DNA from: RGIG3528 sp045616485 | GTDB taxonomy: Bacteria; Bacillota; Clostridia; Lachnospirales; Lachnospiraceae | NCBI GenBank assembly: GCA_045616485.1 | Contig: JAZLGU010000031.1 | Coordinates: 7,849-71,848, forward strand | Direction of reading: 5' to 3' | DNA length: 64,000 nt | Shown: one piece after another, positions 35,190 to 44,623 of the stretch | Numbering within the stretch: position 1 is the first letter of the stretch | Layout: the number at the start of each line of letters is the position of its first letter | Position numbers and translations under genes: made by a program | Notes under the pieces: model-generated | What the model was told of the DNA's origin: nothing | The model's database searches: none | Seen by the model: the letters and a program-made list of their open reading frames with translations, nothing else

Positions 35190-35389
35190 TGTTCATTTCC
35201 TTTTTTTACGCCAATGGCATTAATCAGACGAATATTTTTTTCTACCTGCACACGGGGCAGCATCACCATATGCTCACATCCTGTGCATTTCAGTCTAAAG
35301 TCGGCACCGGTACGAAGCACCTCCCACTCCCTACTGCCACAAGGATGCTGTTTTTTCAAGGTCAAAATATCGCCTATTTTAATATCCAT
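35186..35389 (-). CDS. DUF951-family protein
   Basis: 67 residues with the complete family pattern 'IGDILTLKKQHPCGSREWEV', 'GADFRLKCTGCEHMVMLPR'. The C-x2-C pair and the preceding Cys suggest a small metal site. It is a conserved Firmicutes protein of unknown function. It sits 43 bases after glgP and overlaps the DUF6171 gene. Confidence 0.92.
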   Translation of the reverse strand: MDIKIGDILTLKKQHPCGSREWEVLRTGADFRLKCTGCEHMVMLPRVQVEKNIRLINAIGVKKGNEQ

Positions 35390-35432
35390 ACTGTATCATG
35401 AAACCTTTTCTGAAAAAATGTAATTAATCTTA

Positions 35433-37862
35433 CTATTTTACCTTAATTTTTGTAAGGTGCCAGATATCCTGAACATATTCTTCAATAGTACGATCGGAGG
35501 AAAACTTGCCTGCAGAAGCAATATTAATTAACGCTGATTTATTCCATGCACGACGGTCTCTGTATTTCTCGTCAATCTTTCTCTGAGCATCTGCATACGA
35601 AGCAAAGTCCTTCAAAATAAAATACTCATCTTTGCTCAGCAGCATATCATAAAGCTCTCTGAAAATATTAGGATCCTCCTGGGTATAAGTGCCATTTATA
35701 AGCTGGTCTACCACCCTTCTTACCCTTAAATCATTCTCATATATCTCACGTGGGCGATACTGCGAATTATGTTCAAAATCTATGACTTCCTCAGCTGAAA
35801 GACCGAAAATAACAGCATTATCCCCACCTGCTTCTTCGACGATTTCCACGTTTGCTCCATCCATGGTACCCAGAGTAATGGCTCCATTCAGCATGAATTT
35901 CATATTACCGGTACCTGATGCTTCTTTGGAAGCTGTAGATATCTGCTCTGATACATCAGACGCGGCAAAAATCATCTCTGCATTGGATACACGATAATTC
36001 TCGATGAAAACTACTTTTATTTTTCCCTGGATAGTCTGGTCATTGTTTACTACATCAGCCACATTATTGATAAGCTTTATAATAGCTTTTGCTCTACGAT
36101 AGCCTGCTGATGCCTTGGCTCCAAATATAAATGTACGAGGCTGCATATCCATATATGGATTGGATTTAAGCTCATTGTAGAGATACATAACATGGAGAAT
36201 ATTTAAAAGCTGTCTCTTGTACTCGTGGAGACGCTTAACCTGCACGTCAAAAATGGAATCGGGATTGACCTCTATGCCATTATGCTGCTTAATATACTCA
36301 GCCAGTCGCAGCTTATTCTGATACTTGATATCAGCTAAAGTAATCAACTCTTCGTCATCATCCACATATTTCTTAAGCTGGGCCAGCTGGGAAAGATCCG
36401 TAATCCAGCCCTCACCAATTTTTTCTGTTACCCATGCTGCCAGCTCGGGATTGCCATGAAGCAGGAATCTTCTCTGAGTAATACCGTTAGTCTTGTTATT
36501 AAACTTTTCAGGCCACAGCTCGTAAAAATCCTTAAGCTGCTCTTTTTTAAGAATCTCAGTATGAAGTCTTGCTACTCCATTTACGGAAAAACCTGCCACA
36601 ATAGCAAGATTAGCCATACGCACCTGTCCATCATAGAGGATAGCCATAGCACGCACTTTATTCTGATCGCCATGGTATTTCTCGTTAATGAGACCTACGA
36701 AGCGACGATTAATCTCTTCGATGATCATATACACACGAGGAAGCAGCTTGGAGAAAAGCTCAATAGGCCATTTTTCAAGAGCTTCACTCATAATGGTATG
36801 ATTGGTATAGGCACAGCATCTGGTAGTAACATCCCATGCTTCATCCCAGGTAAGATTGTAATCATCCAGCAGTATGCGCATAAGCTCTGCTACAGTTACT
36901 GTCGGATGTGTATCATTCAGCTGGAAGCAGACCTTTTCGTAAAGCTTTCTTACATCGTCATGCCTTTCCATATACTTGGCCACAGCGCATTGAATGCTGG
37001 CAGATACAAAGAAATACTGCTGTTTTAATCTCAGCTCCTTGCCGGCATAGTGATTATCATTGGGATATAAAACTTCTGTAATGGTACGGGCAAGATTCTC
37101 CTGCTCTACCGCTCTCTGGTAGTCTCCCTTGTCAAAAGAATCAAGATTGAAGTCATTGATAGCCTCCGCATCCCAGATGCGAAGTGTATTAACGATGCCA
37201 TTATCAAAGCCTACAATAGGCATATCATAAGGTACTGCTTTTACAGCAATATAGTTTTCCTGAGAAAAATGGTCTCTGCCGTCTGCTCCGGGAGTCATCT
37301 TGACATAACCGCCAAATTTGATTTCCTTGGTGTATTCGGCTCTTTTAATCTCAAATGGATAGCCATCCTTCAGCCAGTTGTCAGGCTTTTCCACCTGATA
37401 TCCATCCTTGATGGCCTGCTTGAACATGCCATATTTATATCGGATACCGCAGCCGTATGCCGGATATCCCAAAGTGGAAAGGGAGTCCAGGAAACATGCT
37501 GCCAGTCTGCCAAGACCGCCATTACCAAGCGCCGGATCAGGCTCCTGATCTTCAATATCGGCCAGATCGAAGCCCAGCTCGTCCAATGTTTCCTTAACTA
37601 CCTTCTCTGCACGTAAATTCAGGATATTATTACCCAAAGCTCTTCCCATCAAAAATTCCATGGACAGGTAATAAACTGTCTTGGCATCTTCTTTTTCATA
37701 AGTCTTGTGGGTATTCATCCACATGTCAACGATGTAATCTTTAAGCGCGTAAGAAAGTGCCTGATATGCCTGCTGAGGTGTAGCTTCTTCTACATCTTTA
37801 CGGTAAAGCATACGCATATTGTATGCTATTGCTTTTTTTAGCTCTTCTTTTGTGATTTCCAT
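35433..37862 (-). CDS. glgP: Glycogen/maltodextrin phosphorylase
   Basis: 809 residues, the usual length for GlgP. 'EDQEPDPALGNGGLGRLAACF' (quoted region about residues 100-120) is the substrate loop, 'QLNDTHPTV' the conserved central motif, and 'STASKEASGTGNMKFMLNGA' carries the pyridoxal-phosphate Lys near residue 655. It releases glucose-1-phosphate from alpha-1,4-glucan ends. No glgA/B/C is present in the window, so glycogen or imported maltodextrin are both possible. It follows ileS by 28 bases. Confidence 0.96.
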   Translation of the reverse strand: MEITKEELKKAIAYNMRMLYRKDVEEATPQQAYQALSYALKDYIVDMWMNTHKTYEKEDAKTVYYLSMEFLMGRALGNNILNLRAEKVVKETLDELGFDLADIEDQEPDPALGNGGLGRLAACFLDSLSTLGYPAYGCGIRYKYGMFKQAIKDGYQVEKPDNWLKDGYPFEIKRAEYTKEIKFGGYVKMTPGADGRDHFSQENYIAVKAVPYDMPIVGFDNGIVNTLRIWDAEAINDFNLDSFDKGDYQRAVEQENLARTITEVLYPNDNHYAGKELRLKQQYFFVSASIQCAVAKYMERHDDVRKLYEKVCFQLNDTHPTVTVAELMRILLDDYNLTWDEAWDVTTRCCAYTNHTIMSEALEKWPIELFSKLLPRVYMIIEEINRRFVGLINEKYHGDQNKVRAMAILYDGQVRMANLAIVAGFSVNGVARLHTEILKKEQLKDFYELWPEKFNNKTNGITQRRFLLHGNPELAAWVTEKIGEGWITDLSQLAQLKKYVDDDEELITLADIKYQNKLRLAEYIKQHNGIEVNPDSIFDVQVKRLHEYKRQLLNILHVMYLYNELKSNPYMDMQPRTFIFGAKASAGYRRAKAIIKLINNVADVVNNDQTIQGKIKVVFIENYRVSNAEMIFAASDVSEQISTASKEASGTGNMKFMLNGAITLGTMDGANVEIVEEAGGDNAVIFGLSAEEVIDFEHNSQYRPREIYENDLRVRRVVDQLINGTYTQEDPNIFRELYDMLLSKDEYFILKDFASYADAQRKIDEKYRDRRAWNKSALINIASAGKFSSDRTIEEYVQDIWHLTKIKVK

Positions 37863-37890
37863 CAGTTAACTCTTCCTTTCACAATCGTTT

Positions 37891-40800
37891 CTACTGCTTC
37901 TCAACTGCCAGCAGTACATCTTCTCCGTTAAGATTCCAGCTCTTTGCATCAGGTCCTTCCGTACCGGTAACTACTGCATCTGCCAGTACTACTCCGGCAA
38001 TTTCAGATGAATTCTTTGCTGCCAGTGCTTCTACCTTGGCATTGCCGGACACATAAAGCTTAATTCTATCCATAACTTCAAAGCCGGATGATTTTCTCAT
38101 CTGCTGTACTTTAGAGATAATCTCGCGGACAAAGCCCTCTTCGATGAGCTCTGCTGTAAGATTGGTATCAATAACTACTGTGATTCCACGATCAGAATTT
38201 GATACAAAACCTTCCTTCTGACTCATATCAATAAGAAGATCTGCTGTCTCCAGCTCTTCTGCCACGCCATCAACAGTAACTGTTACCTTGCCTGTAGCAT
38301 TGAGGGAGTCCATAGCAGCATTGCCATCAAGAGTAGCCAGCACTTCCTTAAGTGCATTAAGTCTTGCGCCAAAACGACGGCCAAGAGTCTTAAGCTGTGG
38401 TTTAAATGTATAAGATGTGAAATTTCTTACGTCATCAGTAAACTCAACATTCTTTACGTTCAGCTCATCTGCTACTATCTCTTTAAAGAATTCAGGAAGC
38501 TCTTTCTCAGCCTTTACATACATAGTAGCTAACGGCTGACGCTGCTTCATATTGCCTGCATTACGACATGCACGTCCGAGTACAACGATCTGAAGCACCT
38601 CGTCCATATCGCTCTCAAGCTTTTTATCAATCCACTCCTCGTGCACCTCAGGGAAAGCACAGAGATGGATGGACTCAGGAGCTGTAGGATCAATGGAGCA
38701 AACAAGATTCCTGTAGATATTCTCTGTCATGAAAGGAATCATAGGTGCTGCGGCCTTTGATAAAGTAACAAGAGCTGTATACAGTGTCATGTATGCATTG
38801 ATCTTGTCCTGAGGCATACCCTTTGCCCAGAATCTTTCACGACCACGACGAACATACCAGTTACTCATCTCATCCACTACGTCCTCAAGGGCTCTTGCAG
38901 CCTCAGGGATCGCGTATCTGGAAAGATTTTCGTCTACTGCCTTAACTGTAGATGCCACCTTGGAAAGCATCCATTTATCCATTACAGGAAGCTTGTCATA
39001 CTCTAAGGTATATTTGGTTGCATCAAAATCGTCAATATTTGCATAAAGAACGAAGAAGGCATAGGTATTCCAAAGAGTACCTAAGAATTTGCTTTGACCT
39101 TCCTTAACTACAGCACCGTCAAAACGCTTTGGAATCCATGGTGCGCATGCTGTATAGAAGAACCATCTGATAGCATCTGCTCCGTAAGTATCAAGTGCAT
39201 CAAAAGGATCTACTGCATTGCCCTTTGATTTACTCATCTTATTACCCTGAGCATCCAGAACATGGCCCAGTACAATAACATTTTCATAAGGAGCTTTGTT
39301 GAAAAGCAGGGTAGACTCTGCCAGCAAGGAATAGAACCATCCTCTGGTCTGATCTACAGCCTCTGAAATGAACTTCGCAGGGAACTGCTGCTCAAATACT
39401 TCTTTGTTTTCAAATGGATAATGATGCTGAGCGAAAGGCATGGCACCTGAGTCAAACCAGCAGTCAATAACTTCCGGTACTCTGTGCATTTCCTTGCCAC
39501 AGTCCGGACATTTAATAGTCACTGCATCGATATATGGTCTGTGCAGCTCAACCTTTGCATTGGCAGGATTGCCGGACTTTTCTGCCAGCTCGGCACGGGA
39601 GCCGACAGACTCAAAGTGACCACACTCACACTCCCAGATATTTAATGGAGTACCCCAGTAACGATTACGGGAGATAGCCCAGTCCTGAACATTCTCCAGC
39701 CAGTTACCAAAACGGCCTGTACCAATATTCTGTGGGATCCAGTTGATAGTATTATTATTGCGGATGAGATCATCCTTAACAGCTGTCATCTTGATATACC
39801 AGGACTCACGAGCGTAGTAGATAAGTGGAGTATCACATCTCCAGCAGTGAGGATACTCATGCTCAAATTTGGGTGCTTCATAGAGAAGGCCCTTGGCATC
39901 CAGGTCCTTAAGTACTTCAGGATCAGCTTTCTTAACAAAAAGTCCTGCGTATGGAGTCTCTGGGGACATATTACCCTTACCATCTACCAGCTGTACAAAC
40001 GGAAGATCGTACTTACGTCCTACCTTGGCATCATCTTCACCAAAAGCAGGAGCAATATGTACAACGCCTGTACCGTCTGTAAGTGTAACGTAGCTGTCAC
40101 ATACTACAAAATGGGCCTTTTTATTCTGCTTTTCAATAATTTCATGAGCACAGTCGAAAAGCGGCTCGTATTCCTTGTATTCCAGCTCCTTACCTACGTA
40201 CTTTTCAAGCACCTCGTATGCAGGAACATTATTTTCCTTATCTGCCAGCTTCCCCAGAACTGTATCACAGAGAGCCTCTGCCATATAGTAAGTATAGCCG
40301 TCATTGGCTTTTACTTTTACATAACACTCATCAGGATTTACGCAGAGCGCTACGTTAGATGGAAGTGTCCATGGTGTTGTGGTCCATGCCAGGATATATG
40401 CGTCCTCACCCTTTACCTTGAATCTGGCAATAGCTGAACGCTCTTTTACTGTCTTGTAGCCCTGTGCTACTTCCTGTGCAGAAAGAGGTGTGCCACATCT
40501 TGGGCAGTAAGGAACAATCTTGAAGCCCTTGTATAAAAGCTTTTTATCCCAGATCTCTTTAAGAGCCCACCATTCAGACTCGATGAAATTATCATCATAT
40601 GTAACATAAGGATTGTCCATATCAGCCCAGAAGCCTACAGTGCCGGAGAAATCCTCCCACATCCCCTTATATTTCCATACGCTTTCCTTACACTTTTTAA
40701 TAAATGGCTCCAGACCGTATGCTTCAATCTGATCCTTTCCATCAATACCCAAAAGCTTCTCAACTTCTATCTCTACAGGCAGTCCGTGAGTATCCCAGCC

Positions 40801-41049
40801 GGCCTTACGTGGCACGTAATTGCCCTTCATTGTCTGGTAACGTGGAATCATATCCTTGATAGTACGAGTCTCTACGTGACCGATATGAGGCTTACCATTT
40901 GCTGTAGGAGGTCCATCATAGAATGTATAGGTAGGGCCTTTCTTGCTGGCTTCCAGAGACTTCTCAAATATCTTCTCTGACTTCCAGAACTCCAGCACCT
41001 CATGCTCTCTTTCCACAAAATTTAAATTCGCATCAACTTTCTTGTACAT
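37891..41049 (-). CDS. ileS: Isoleucine-tRNA ligase (long, eukaryote-like type)
   Basis: 1052 residues. HIGH motif 'PPTANGKPHIGHVETRTIK' near residue 55, 'GWDTHGLPVEIEVEKLLGI' and KMSKS motif 'GNKMSKSKGNAVDPFDALD' near residue 603. Length and these motifs are those of type-2 (eukaryote-like) IleS, the class usually much less sensitive to mupirocin than the ~930-residue type 1. The C-terminal domain lacks the type-1 zinc finger tail. A PlsC gene precedes it by 19 bases, so no T-box leader can exist between them. Start ATG has AAGGAG six bases upstream. Confidence 0.97.
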   Translation of the reverse strand: MYKKVDANLNFVEREHEVLEFWKSEKIFEKSLEASKKGPTYTFYDGPPTANGKPHIGHVETRTIKDMIPRYQTMKGNYVPRKAGWDTHGLPVEIEVEKLLGIDGKDQIEAYGLEPFIKKCKESVWKYKGMWEDFSGTVGFWADMDNPYVTYDDNFIESEWWALKEIWDKKLLYKGFKIVPYCPRCGTPLSAQEVAQGYKTVKERSAIARFKVKGEDAYILAWTTTPWTLPSNVALCVNPDECYVKVKANDGYTYYMAEALCDTVLGKLADKENNVPAYEVLEKYVGKELEYKEYEPLFDCAHEIIEKQNKKAHFVVCDSYVTLTDGTGVVHIAPAFGEDDAKVGRKYDLPFVQLVDGKGNMSPETPYAGLFVKKADPEVLKDLDAKGLLYEAPKFEHEYPHCWRCDTPLIYYARESWYIKMTAVKDDLIRNNNTINWIPQNIGTGRFGNWLENVQDWAISRNRYWGTPLNIWECECGHFESVGSRAELAEKSGNPANAKVELHRPYIDAVTIKCPDCGKEMHRVPEVIDCWFDSGAMPFAQHHYPFENKEVFEQQFPAKFISEAVDQTRGWFYSLLAESTLLFNKAPYENVIVLGHVLDAQGNKMSKSKGNAVDPFDALDTYGADAIRWFFYTACAPWIPKRFDGAVVKEGQSKFLGTLWNTYAFFVLYANIDDFDATKYTLEYDKLPVMDKWMLSKVASTVKAVDENLSRYAIPEAARALEDVVDEMSNWYVRRGRERFWAKGMPQDKINAYMTLYTALVTLSKAAAPMIPFMTENIYRNLVCSIDPTAPESIHLCAFPEVHEEWIDKKLESDMDEVLQIVVLGRACRNAGNMKQRQPLATMYVKAEKELPEFFKEIVADELNVKNVEFTDDVRNFTSYTFKPQLKTLGRRFGARLNALKEVLATLDGNAAMDSLNATGKVTVTVDGVAEELETADLLIDMSQKEGFVSNSDRGITVVIDTNLTAELIEEGFVREIISKVQQMRKSSGFEVMDRIKLYVSGNAKVEALAAKNSSEIAGVVLADAVVTGTEGPDAKSWNLNGEDVLLAVEKQ

Positions 41050-41068
41050 GTATAACTCCTTTTATATA

Positions 41069-41839
41069 TCAATTAATCTTTATTTTTTCCAAAAATTTTC
41101 TCTTGGCCTTGACCATCCAACGATTTTCCAAGACCTCGTTAATCTTATCGGCAATTTTCCCTCTCACCATCTCAGCTATCTGCTGAGTATTCATATCTTT
41201 ATATTCCCCGTAGGGAATCGGTGGAAGATAATGTACCTCTGTGGTGACCCAGCCCAGATTTAAACTATTGTAGCCTTTGTATGAGTCTATAAGTGCCACC
41301 GGTACAATAGGTGTCCCGGACTTTAATGAAGCCTTAAACGCTCCCGGCTTAAATGTCTGCAGGTTATTATGGTTGTTGCCATAGCCCCCTTCCGGGAAAA
41401 TCAGGAATCTGCGTCCTTCTTTCGCTTCTTTGGCCATCTCATTTATAACCTTAAGTCCGGACCTGGGATCATTTAACACCAGCCCCTTCCCGTCGCAAAG
41501 CTCCATTACCTGCCTGGTCAGTATTTGATTTTTCTTTGCATCATCCATAACTACTGCAAATGGCAGATCGCAGGTCGCATATATCCCCAATGCGTCATAC
41601 TTTCCCTGATGGTTGGAAAACATAATAAATCCACCCTCTTTGGGGAGATTTTCCTGCCCGTAAGACCTGGTCCTAATATGACTGCATTTACGTATTTTAT
41701 GTATGGCTCTACGTATTGCCGCGTGCCTTTCTTCGACGCTGAGCTCCTCTTTATGAGCTACAGCCTGATTCAGTCCTTTTATGACTCCCGGAACTTCGTA
41801 GAGATGAGTAAGAATAGCCAAGTAGAATTTAATTTCCAT
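41069..41839 (-). CDS. 1-acylglycerol-3-phosphate acyltransferase-like protein (PlsC family)
   Basis: 256 residues with the acyltransferase NHx4D motif in 'MFSNHQGKYDALGI' and the second motif 'FLIFPEGGYGNNHNNLQTF', plus 'SGTPIVPVALIDSY'. It transfers a fatty acyl chain to lysophosphatidate or a similar acceptor at the membrane. An extra N-terminal region of about 70 residues precedes the catalytic core. It is the first gene of the ileS transcript. A second PlsC homologue is at 42569-43396, so the two probably differ in acyl or acceptor choice. Confidence 0.88.
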   Translation of the reverse strand: MEIKFYLAILTHLYEVPGVIKGLNQAVAHKEELSVEERHAAIRRAIHKIRKCSHIRTRSYGQENLPKEGGFIMFSNHQGKYDALGIYATCDLPFAVVMDDAKKNQILTRQVMELCDGKGLVLNDPRSGLKVINEMAKEAKEGRRFLIFPEGGYGNNHNNLQTFKPGAFKASLKSGTPIVPVALIDSYKGYNSLNLGWVTTEVHYLPPIPYGEYKDMNTQQIAEMVRGKIADKINEVLENRWMVKAKRKFLEKIKIN

Positions 41840-41940
41840 AAAAGCTCCTAAATTTGAGGCAAAACCTATTCCCTCTAATAAAGTAAAAGTTTAGCACATT
41901 CAAGCCTCACTTTCAACCAAAAAGAATGGTTTTGGCATGT

Positions 41941-41968
41941 AAAAAGCCCCCGAATTTCTTCGGGAGCT
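41941..41968 (-). terminator. Intrinsic terminator after the 165-residue membrane protein
   Basis: On the minus strand AGCTCCCGAA pairs with TTCGGGGGCT (one G-U) around GAAA, followed by TTTTT, seven bases past the stop at 41975. Confidence 0.9.
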
Positions 41969-41974
41969 CAAGCT

Positions 41975-42472
41975 TTACTTTTTCTTTTTTGTTGTAGTCT
42001 CTTTTTTGTTCTCATCTACTGTCTTCTGAGCTTTTTTCATAAGACGCTTCCAGAAGCCCTGTTTTTCCTGAGGAGCTTCTAAAGGACCATGAAGTCCCTT
42101 GACAGAGATAACATAGATGCCATTGATAACGGCCTTAACCTCCTTTTTAACAGGTACACTGTCAAAAATCTTGGCATCACACATAAGTGTACGTACCTGA
42201 GGTCCGATTTTGGCTTTGATTACAGGTACTTTTGATCTGCGCAGATACTTGGGCGTCTGATCCACAACCACTTGCGGAAATCCGGCCTCTTTTAACGGCA
42301 TCTTCTTTTTATCAATAATAAGCATGGATATGGTCTGAGCGCCAACCATCATATTGGCTTCAGCCGCCTCCTGCTTTTTCTGCATCTTACTACCTACAAT
42401 ATAAAGAGCTACTATGGCAGCTACGAGAACAACTGCTATTACAATCAAAGCTATACCCCATCCAGGCAGCAT
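41975..42472 (-). CDS. Conserved membrane-anchored protein of unknown function
   Basis: 165 residues: an N-terminal TM helix (about residues 6-28), a helical stretch, then a beta-rich middle ('AQTISMLIIDKKKMPLKEAG', 'YLRRSKVPVIKAKIGPQV', 'NGIYVISVKGLHGPLEAP') and a strongly basic Lys/Thr tail. No family is recognised with confidence. Its 'KEVKAVINGIYVISVKG' segment suggests a small folded cytoplasmic domain. It lies between the two PlsC genes and ends at a strong terminator. Confidence 0.75.
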   Translation of the reverse strand: MLPGWGIALIVIAVVLVAAIVALYIVGSKMQKKQEAAEANMMVGAQTISMLIIDKKKMPLKEAGFPQVVVDQTPKYLRRSKVPVIKAKIGPQVRTLMCDAKIFDSVPVKKEVKAVINGIYVISVKGLHGPLEAPQEKQGFWKRLMKKAQKTVDENKKETTTKKKK

Positions 42473-42568
42473 AATCTTTACCTCCTAAACAATATCATGC
42501 TATTCATTCAAGCACTGCACAATTATATATAAGAACAGCATTTTTTTCAACTTATTTTTTCAAAGAAC

Positions 42569-43396
42569 TTATTCCGCTTTATTTTCCTCTTCCGGATATA
42601 CGACTCCTGTAAATACAGGGGTGCCGTTTTTCCTAGCTTCTACTCTGGAATGATTCTTTGCAATGTACTTCTCATGTCCTTCCAGCATCGCTGCTACCTT
42701 TGACTGAACATATGCACCCAGGTGCTTCTTCTCTTCATCGCTAAGCTTATCCAGATATATAGGATCACCGTACTCTACCACAGTAACAGATGGAGTAATG
42801 CCCCATGTGGAATTCTCAAAGAGCTCATCAGCTCCGGACATAGCCACCGGTACAATAGGACATCCTGTCTTCAATGCCATCTTGAAAGATGCGTCTTTAA
42901 AAGGATTCATGCCCATGTGGCGGCTTCTGGTACCTTCAGGACAAATAAACATGGATATGCCATTATTTATATTCTCAATGGATGTAAGAATCATCTTGAG
43001 ACCGTCACGGGGATTGGAACGATCCATGAAGATGCAGTAAAGCACCATCATCCACCATGACAGGAAAGGTATTTTTTTAATCTCCTTTTTGGAAACAATT
43101 CCCGTCTGCACAGGCAGTGAACCATAGGCCAGTGCTGCATCCAAAAATCCTCTGTGATTGGCTGCAAACATAACTGCACGATCCTTTGGTACTTTGTCGA
43201 CTCCCAGTCGTATAGTCCTGGTGCCTGTAAAAAACATAACAAAACGAAAAGCGTATTTAACAATAGGCTGGGCAACTTTGGAAACCTGTTTTGGAAACCA
43301 CTTTTTCAGGATGAATAAAATCCCCAGCAAAGGCAAAAACAAAATGAAAAAAATAGAAATTGCAATAAATGGTAAAATAGTTGTGAAAAATCTCAT
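42569..43396 (-). CDS. 1-acylglycerol-3-phosphate acyltransferase (PlsC family)
   Basis: 275 residues. Two N-terminal hydrophobic segments (about residues 5-30 and 45-58) are followed by the NHx4D motif 'FAANHRGFLDAALAYG', 'MDRSNPRDGLKM', the 'ICPEGTRSRHMGMNPFKDAS' motif and 'GCPIVPVAMSGADELFE'. These are the four PlsC blocks in order, so acylation of lysophosphatidic acid is likely. Start ATG 43396. It is transcribed before the 165-residue membrane protein. Confidence 0.92.
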   Translation of the reverse strand: MRFFTTILPFIAISIFFILFLPLLGILFILKKWFPKQVSKVAQPIVKYAFRFVMFFTGTRTIRLGVDKVPKDRAVMFAANHRGFLDAALAYGSLPVQTGIVSKKEIKKIPFLSWWMMVLYCIFMDRSNPRDGLKMILTSIENINNGISMFICPEGTRSRHMGMNPFKDASFKMALKTGCPIVPVAMSGADELFENSTWGITPSVTVVEYGDPIYLDKLSDEEKKHLGAYVQSKVAAMLEGHEKYIAKNHSRVEARKNGTPVFTGVVYPEEENKAE

Positions 43397-43474
43397 TTAC
43401 TTCCCTCACTTTTATCATCAAAATGTCATGCACCAATAAAATATATCACTTATTTACTTTTCTGTAAACTTAAA

Positions 43475-43503
43475 ACGAGGTATCGGATAATCCGATACCT
43501 CGT
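43475..43503 (-). terminator. Intrinsic terminator of veg
   Basis: On the minus strand ACGAGGTATCGGAT pairs with ATCCGATACCTCGT, followed by TTTTAAGTTT, 30 bases after the veg stop. Confidence 0.85.
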
Positions 43504-43533
43504 GATGTGCCCTGCACTAATAATATTCGGCTA

Positions 43534-43773
43534 TCAGCCAAACATAAGCTGAACTTCTTTGGTATAAACATCTGTATAGCTGTATGAACAAGTCTTAATA
43601 GTACCTGCTGCCTCATCAAGCTTGATAGTGAAAAGACAAGGATATGTCTCGGTAATAGTACCCTTGACTACATCATAGCGATTTCTACCCAAATTCTTTC
43701 TCACTGTAACATGCTTACCAACGTTGCCTCTGATGGTGCGAACTACTGCACCCATGTCTCCCTGCTGTTTCAT
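43534..43773 (-). CDS. veg: Veg family protein
   Basis: 79 residues from ATG 43773 (AAGGAG six bases upstream; a GTG at 43794 would include the ribosome binding site in the coding region). 'RTIRGNVGKHVTVRKNLGRN' and 'GTITETYPCLFTIKLDE' are the Veg signature. In Bacillus subtilis Veg stimulates biofilm formation and is very highly expressed. Expression here should also be high, given the near-consensus promoter at 43919-43947. It stands as a single gene with its own terminator. Confidence 0.95.
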   Translation of the reverse strand: MKQQGDMGAVVRTIRGNVGKHVTVRKNLGRNRYDVVKGTITETYPCLFTIKLDEAAGTIKTCSYSYTDVYTKEVQLMFG

Positions 43774-43918
43774 ATCCCACTCCTTCTTTGACACGTGTCT
43801 GTCAAAAATCTAGATTACCCCTCGTAATCAAACTGTATGACACGAATACACCCCGTGGAAAGCACTTGTGATATCTACCCTGAAACACAAGCGGTGGTTA
43901 TTTACCTTTCCTAACACC

Positions 43919-43947
43919 ACTATATCATGTGGAAGCAATTTTGTCAA
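43919..43947 (-). promoter_or_regulatory. Near-consensus SigA-type promoter of veg
   Basis: TTGACA (43947-43942), 17 bases and TATAGT (43924-43919) on the minus strand. The leader to the start codon is about 140 bases. Confidence 0.85.
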
Positions 43948-43980
43948 TAAAAAAATAGTGGTTGGTGCAACTTTCAGATA

Positions 43981-44415
43981 CTAGATATTGTATTTGGCAA
44001 TTTTTTCACAATTTACACTCAACACACAATTTGACGTAAATTTCCCGTCTATAAACAGCTGATATTTTAGCTCCAGTTCAAATAAAACCGGGTCACTGCA
44101 ATCTATATGCACATACTCCGTCACCATATTCATCTCAAACCGGCCATACATCGTCTCGTACAGACAGGCGTTATTTTCGCCTTCTTTAAAATACATTTGG
44201 GTCACTATGCTCCCCTGACGGGTCATTTCCACGACTCCCGGCATCACCTTCATGCGGCAGTGGGATACCTTGCCATCCTCGTCAGCCTCATCATATGTCA
44301 GCCATATGGTATCATCCTTTCGCATATAGCTACCTAAAACCGTTACTGCTACCGGCTCATCACCCTGGGTCTCCGGATGCTGACCGGTTATGGTTATCAT
44401 TACATTTTCCTTCAT
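43981..44415 (-). CDS. DUF1934 (YwiB-like) beta-barrel protein
   Basis: 144 residues, with the DUF1934 order 'ITITGQHPETQGDEPV', 'IWLTYDEADEDGKVSHCRMK', 'VVEMTRQGSIVTQMYFKEGE', 'YETMYGRFEMNMVTEYVHID' and a final 'LELKYQLFIDGKFTSNCVLS'. The fold is a calycin-like barrel; function is unknown. Start ATG 44415 is taken; ATG 44400, with AAGGAA six bases upstream, is an alternative. The veg promoter begins 34 bases downstream of its stop. Confidence 0.88.
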   Translation of the reverse strand: MKENVMITITGQHPETQGDEPVAVTVLGSYMRKDDTIWLTYDEADEDGKVSHCRMKVMPGVVEMTRQGSIVTQMYFKEGENNACLYETMYGRFEMNMVTEYVHIDCSDPVLFELELKYQLFIDGKFTSNCVLSVNCEKIAKYNI

Positions 44416-44623
44416 CTGCCTGTCACCTGTTGTTTCTTTTGTTCATTTTTACTGGTTATTTTAGCTTAAAAACAGCTTTTTTTCAAGACAGCTAAACCCT
44501 TGCCGCTTTTTATGAATATTTAACTGTTTTGTTATAGAAAAAGAATTAACAAATACTCTTTTTGAGGGATAATTTTCCTGTACGTTTTTACAACGTTAAA
44601 ATATGTAACAGGAGTTATGAAAC

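Noticed and set aside
41050..41068. T-box leader before ileS
   Set aside because: Only 19 bases separate it from the PlsC gene.
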